From NCBI RefSeq assembly GCF_035083965.1, contig NC_089735.1, positions 6,164,001-6,228,000 of the forward strand: a stretch of DNA of 64,000 bases, in the 5' to 3' direction. This document shows positions 62,334 through 64,000 of this stretch, piece by piece; positions within the stretch are counted from its first letter, which is position 1, and the number at the start of each line of letters is the position of its first letter. This DNA is from Branchiostoma lanceolatum (lineage: Eukaryota > Chordata > Leptocardii > Amphioxiformes > Branchiostomatidae). The notes under the pieces were generated by a model. The model was not told where the DNA came from and searched no databases. It worked only from the letters and a program-made list of their open reading frames with translations. Made by a program: the position numbers and the translations under genes.

Positions 62334-64000
62334 CTGCATGGAGAGAAGCACACAGCATGTTTTGTTACTAAATATTGATCAGTTTGGCTGTTAGGAATGT
62401 CCCAGAGGGGCCTCTTGGTTGCATAAAGGCCTTGCTTTAAATTCATGCTATGGTTGTTGTCCTTCTTTCCCTTTCATTTCAATTACAATCCACCATGTAT
62501 TACAATTTCTTATTCCCAACTGCCCTTTTATTTTGCAAAACATGTTATGATCACCCTCCATCATCGTTAACTAAATCTGTTAATACTAAACAGATTGGAG
62601 AAGATAAAAGAGATTCCTGGTGTCAAAGCCTTACCCATTCTATGGTTTTACTCTTTCAAATCACCTAAGAGGACTTGAATAGCCCAGTGTGGCTTAACTA
62701 AATGGGGCTGAAATGCTGAAATATAACTTTACTTAGCAGCCAGAGCTTCATAGGTATTCATAGAGCTACACTCATCAAGGCACCACAGAAAGACATTTAG
62801 AAACGACTGCAGTGCCTAACTGAAATGGTTGAAAAGGTCGTATTGTCTATTGATTTTGGGGTTATGTTAATGTTGGTCTCAGCTGGAACTTTCAACGAGA
62901 GCTTTATACCTGGAGTCTTAGATTCAGGACAGGCTGTCTCCTTATAATAGCAAGGCTGCATAGAGTCCTTGACATGGTTTCAGGTACAGTTATTAATGAT
63001 TGAGAGTGCGAACTGTTCTAGGGTACCCTTGGCTGGCAGTGTGCTAGGATCGTCAGATTTACTGAGAGCTTTGTATCTTCCCATTTCTTGGCCAACAGTG
63101 TATCCACATTTGGTACAAGGACAAAAAAGCTTGCATGCATTGAAGTGCACTGTGGTAAACTTAGATACAAGATAACTTTATAGGAAGTCGCAGTGTTGCC
63201 ACTGAATTAAAACCATTGTACAATAATAAAAAACATTTACGATAGGTGGCGGTTAAAGGCCAGGTAGATCAAATTAGTTTGACTGCAATGTGCTTAAATG
63301 GAGTTTGTATTACGATCTGACTCTATGATTTCATGCATTACAATATCCATGTCATACAAATGTACATTGTATTCACACAGCCTTTCTGTACAAATCAAAT
63401 CTCCCACTAAACTACAATTCCTCAATGAAATTTAAACACAGAACCTGCAAGCTACTAAACCTAAAGTGTATAGCTGATGATTATACTGTACTGCTTCTGC
63501 AGGGTTTGCAATTCATGACATGGTGAGGCAGAAAAGCAATTCAAATTCATTTATAGATGGTAATCCATAGGCGACTTTTGTGTTCTAAAAACATGCTGCA
63601 CATTCTAATAACCTTTCATGTCTGAATAGTAAATTTACCTGCAGTGCTATACAACCTTGCCCCTTTACTTTTTAATTCCACAGAAATTCTTTAAAATTCA
63701 TTCTTCCTTGACTTTCCGGCACCTTCCATGGTAGGGGAATAAAATTTGCATCCAACGTTAAATCAGATTTCCGGGAACTGGATCGCCCATAAGTCAGTTT
63801 GATAGAGGAGATAGCTGCTGCCGGCTGGCACGGTTCCAAACAGACTGGACCAAGGGCCATGTGCTGGCCATAGGTTACCACAGGTCTGCCTGGCAAGCAC
63901 TTATCTATGGCAAGGAGCAGGGCATAATCCACCTCTAATGGAGCCCAACTCTTTCATTATATTACAGCAGACGGCAACCCAAAGGCCTGTGGCCTTGATG
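62334..64000. other. Upstream intron sequence of the minus-strand tetraspanin
   Basis: The gene must continue upstream, but no exon for TM1-TM3 or the first part of the loop could be recognised here. A minus-strand ORF at 63672-63932 has no tetraspanin features. The rest is AT-rich. Confidence 0.45.

Noticed and set aside
63672-63932. Minus-strand ORF of 86 codons as an upstream tetraspanin exon
   Set aside because: It has no transmembrane segment or tetraspanin motif, and no matching splice sites were seen.

Overview
This is animal nuclear DNA. Seven multi-exon protein genes with GT-AG introns can be read, together with many short inverted-repeat elements, LINE fragments and simple repeats. 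There is no operon structure, RNA gene or CRISPR array. Gene content, exon sizes and dispersed repeats (including a family ending in TTACTGTAAATG) fit an invertebrate deuterostome, most likely amphioxus (Branchiostoma). That assignment is inference.

Layout, left to right. (1) 1-7847 (+): 3' part of a storkhead-box (STOX1/2) gene, seven exons, 5' end outside the window. (2) 20940-10151 (-): complete 16-exon gene for a DUF4062-NACHT STAND ATPase of about 873 residues, ending in two matching CxxC-x17-CxxC cysteine modules rather than the TPR or WD repeats usual for relatives. (3) 22448-28868 (+): complete nine-exon STOML1 (stomatin/PHB plus SCP2), 415 aa. (4) 31672-40806 (+): a TSPAN15-like TspanC8 tetraspanin with seven constitutive exons and three in-phase candidate terminal exons. 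(5) 49254-45880 (-): complete CDK1, 305 aa. (6) 50095-51585 (+): complete VPS26C (DSCR3), 296 aa, divergent from CDK1 across a short promoter region with CCAAT boxes. (7) 62333-56399 (-): 3' part of a second TspanC8 tetraspanin (TSPAN5/14/17 type), with two candidate terminal exons.

The most interesting observations are: duplicated terminal exons in both tetraspanins, which would swap the end of TM4 and the cytoplasmic tail, with all three TSPAN15-like tails ending in a class I PDZ-ligand pattern; the NACHT protein with its duplicated zinc-knuckle-like tail; a TA-flanked terminal-inverted-repeat element at 12250-13601 carrying two ATG-plus-splice-donor segments; and foldback elements sharing one 16-base terminus. 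STOX1, TSPAN15 and CDK1 lie near one another on human 10q21-22, so the block may keep an ancestral chordate linkage.

The genes do not form one pathway. The two TspanC8 proteins would be expected to regulate ADAM10, CDK1 drives mitosis, VPS26C belongs to the Retriever recycling complex, STOML1 is a late-endosomal lipid-related protein and STOX is a nuclear winged-helix protein. Exon joins of the complete genes were checked by reading-frame arithmetic. No alignment or RNA evidence was available.
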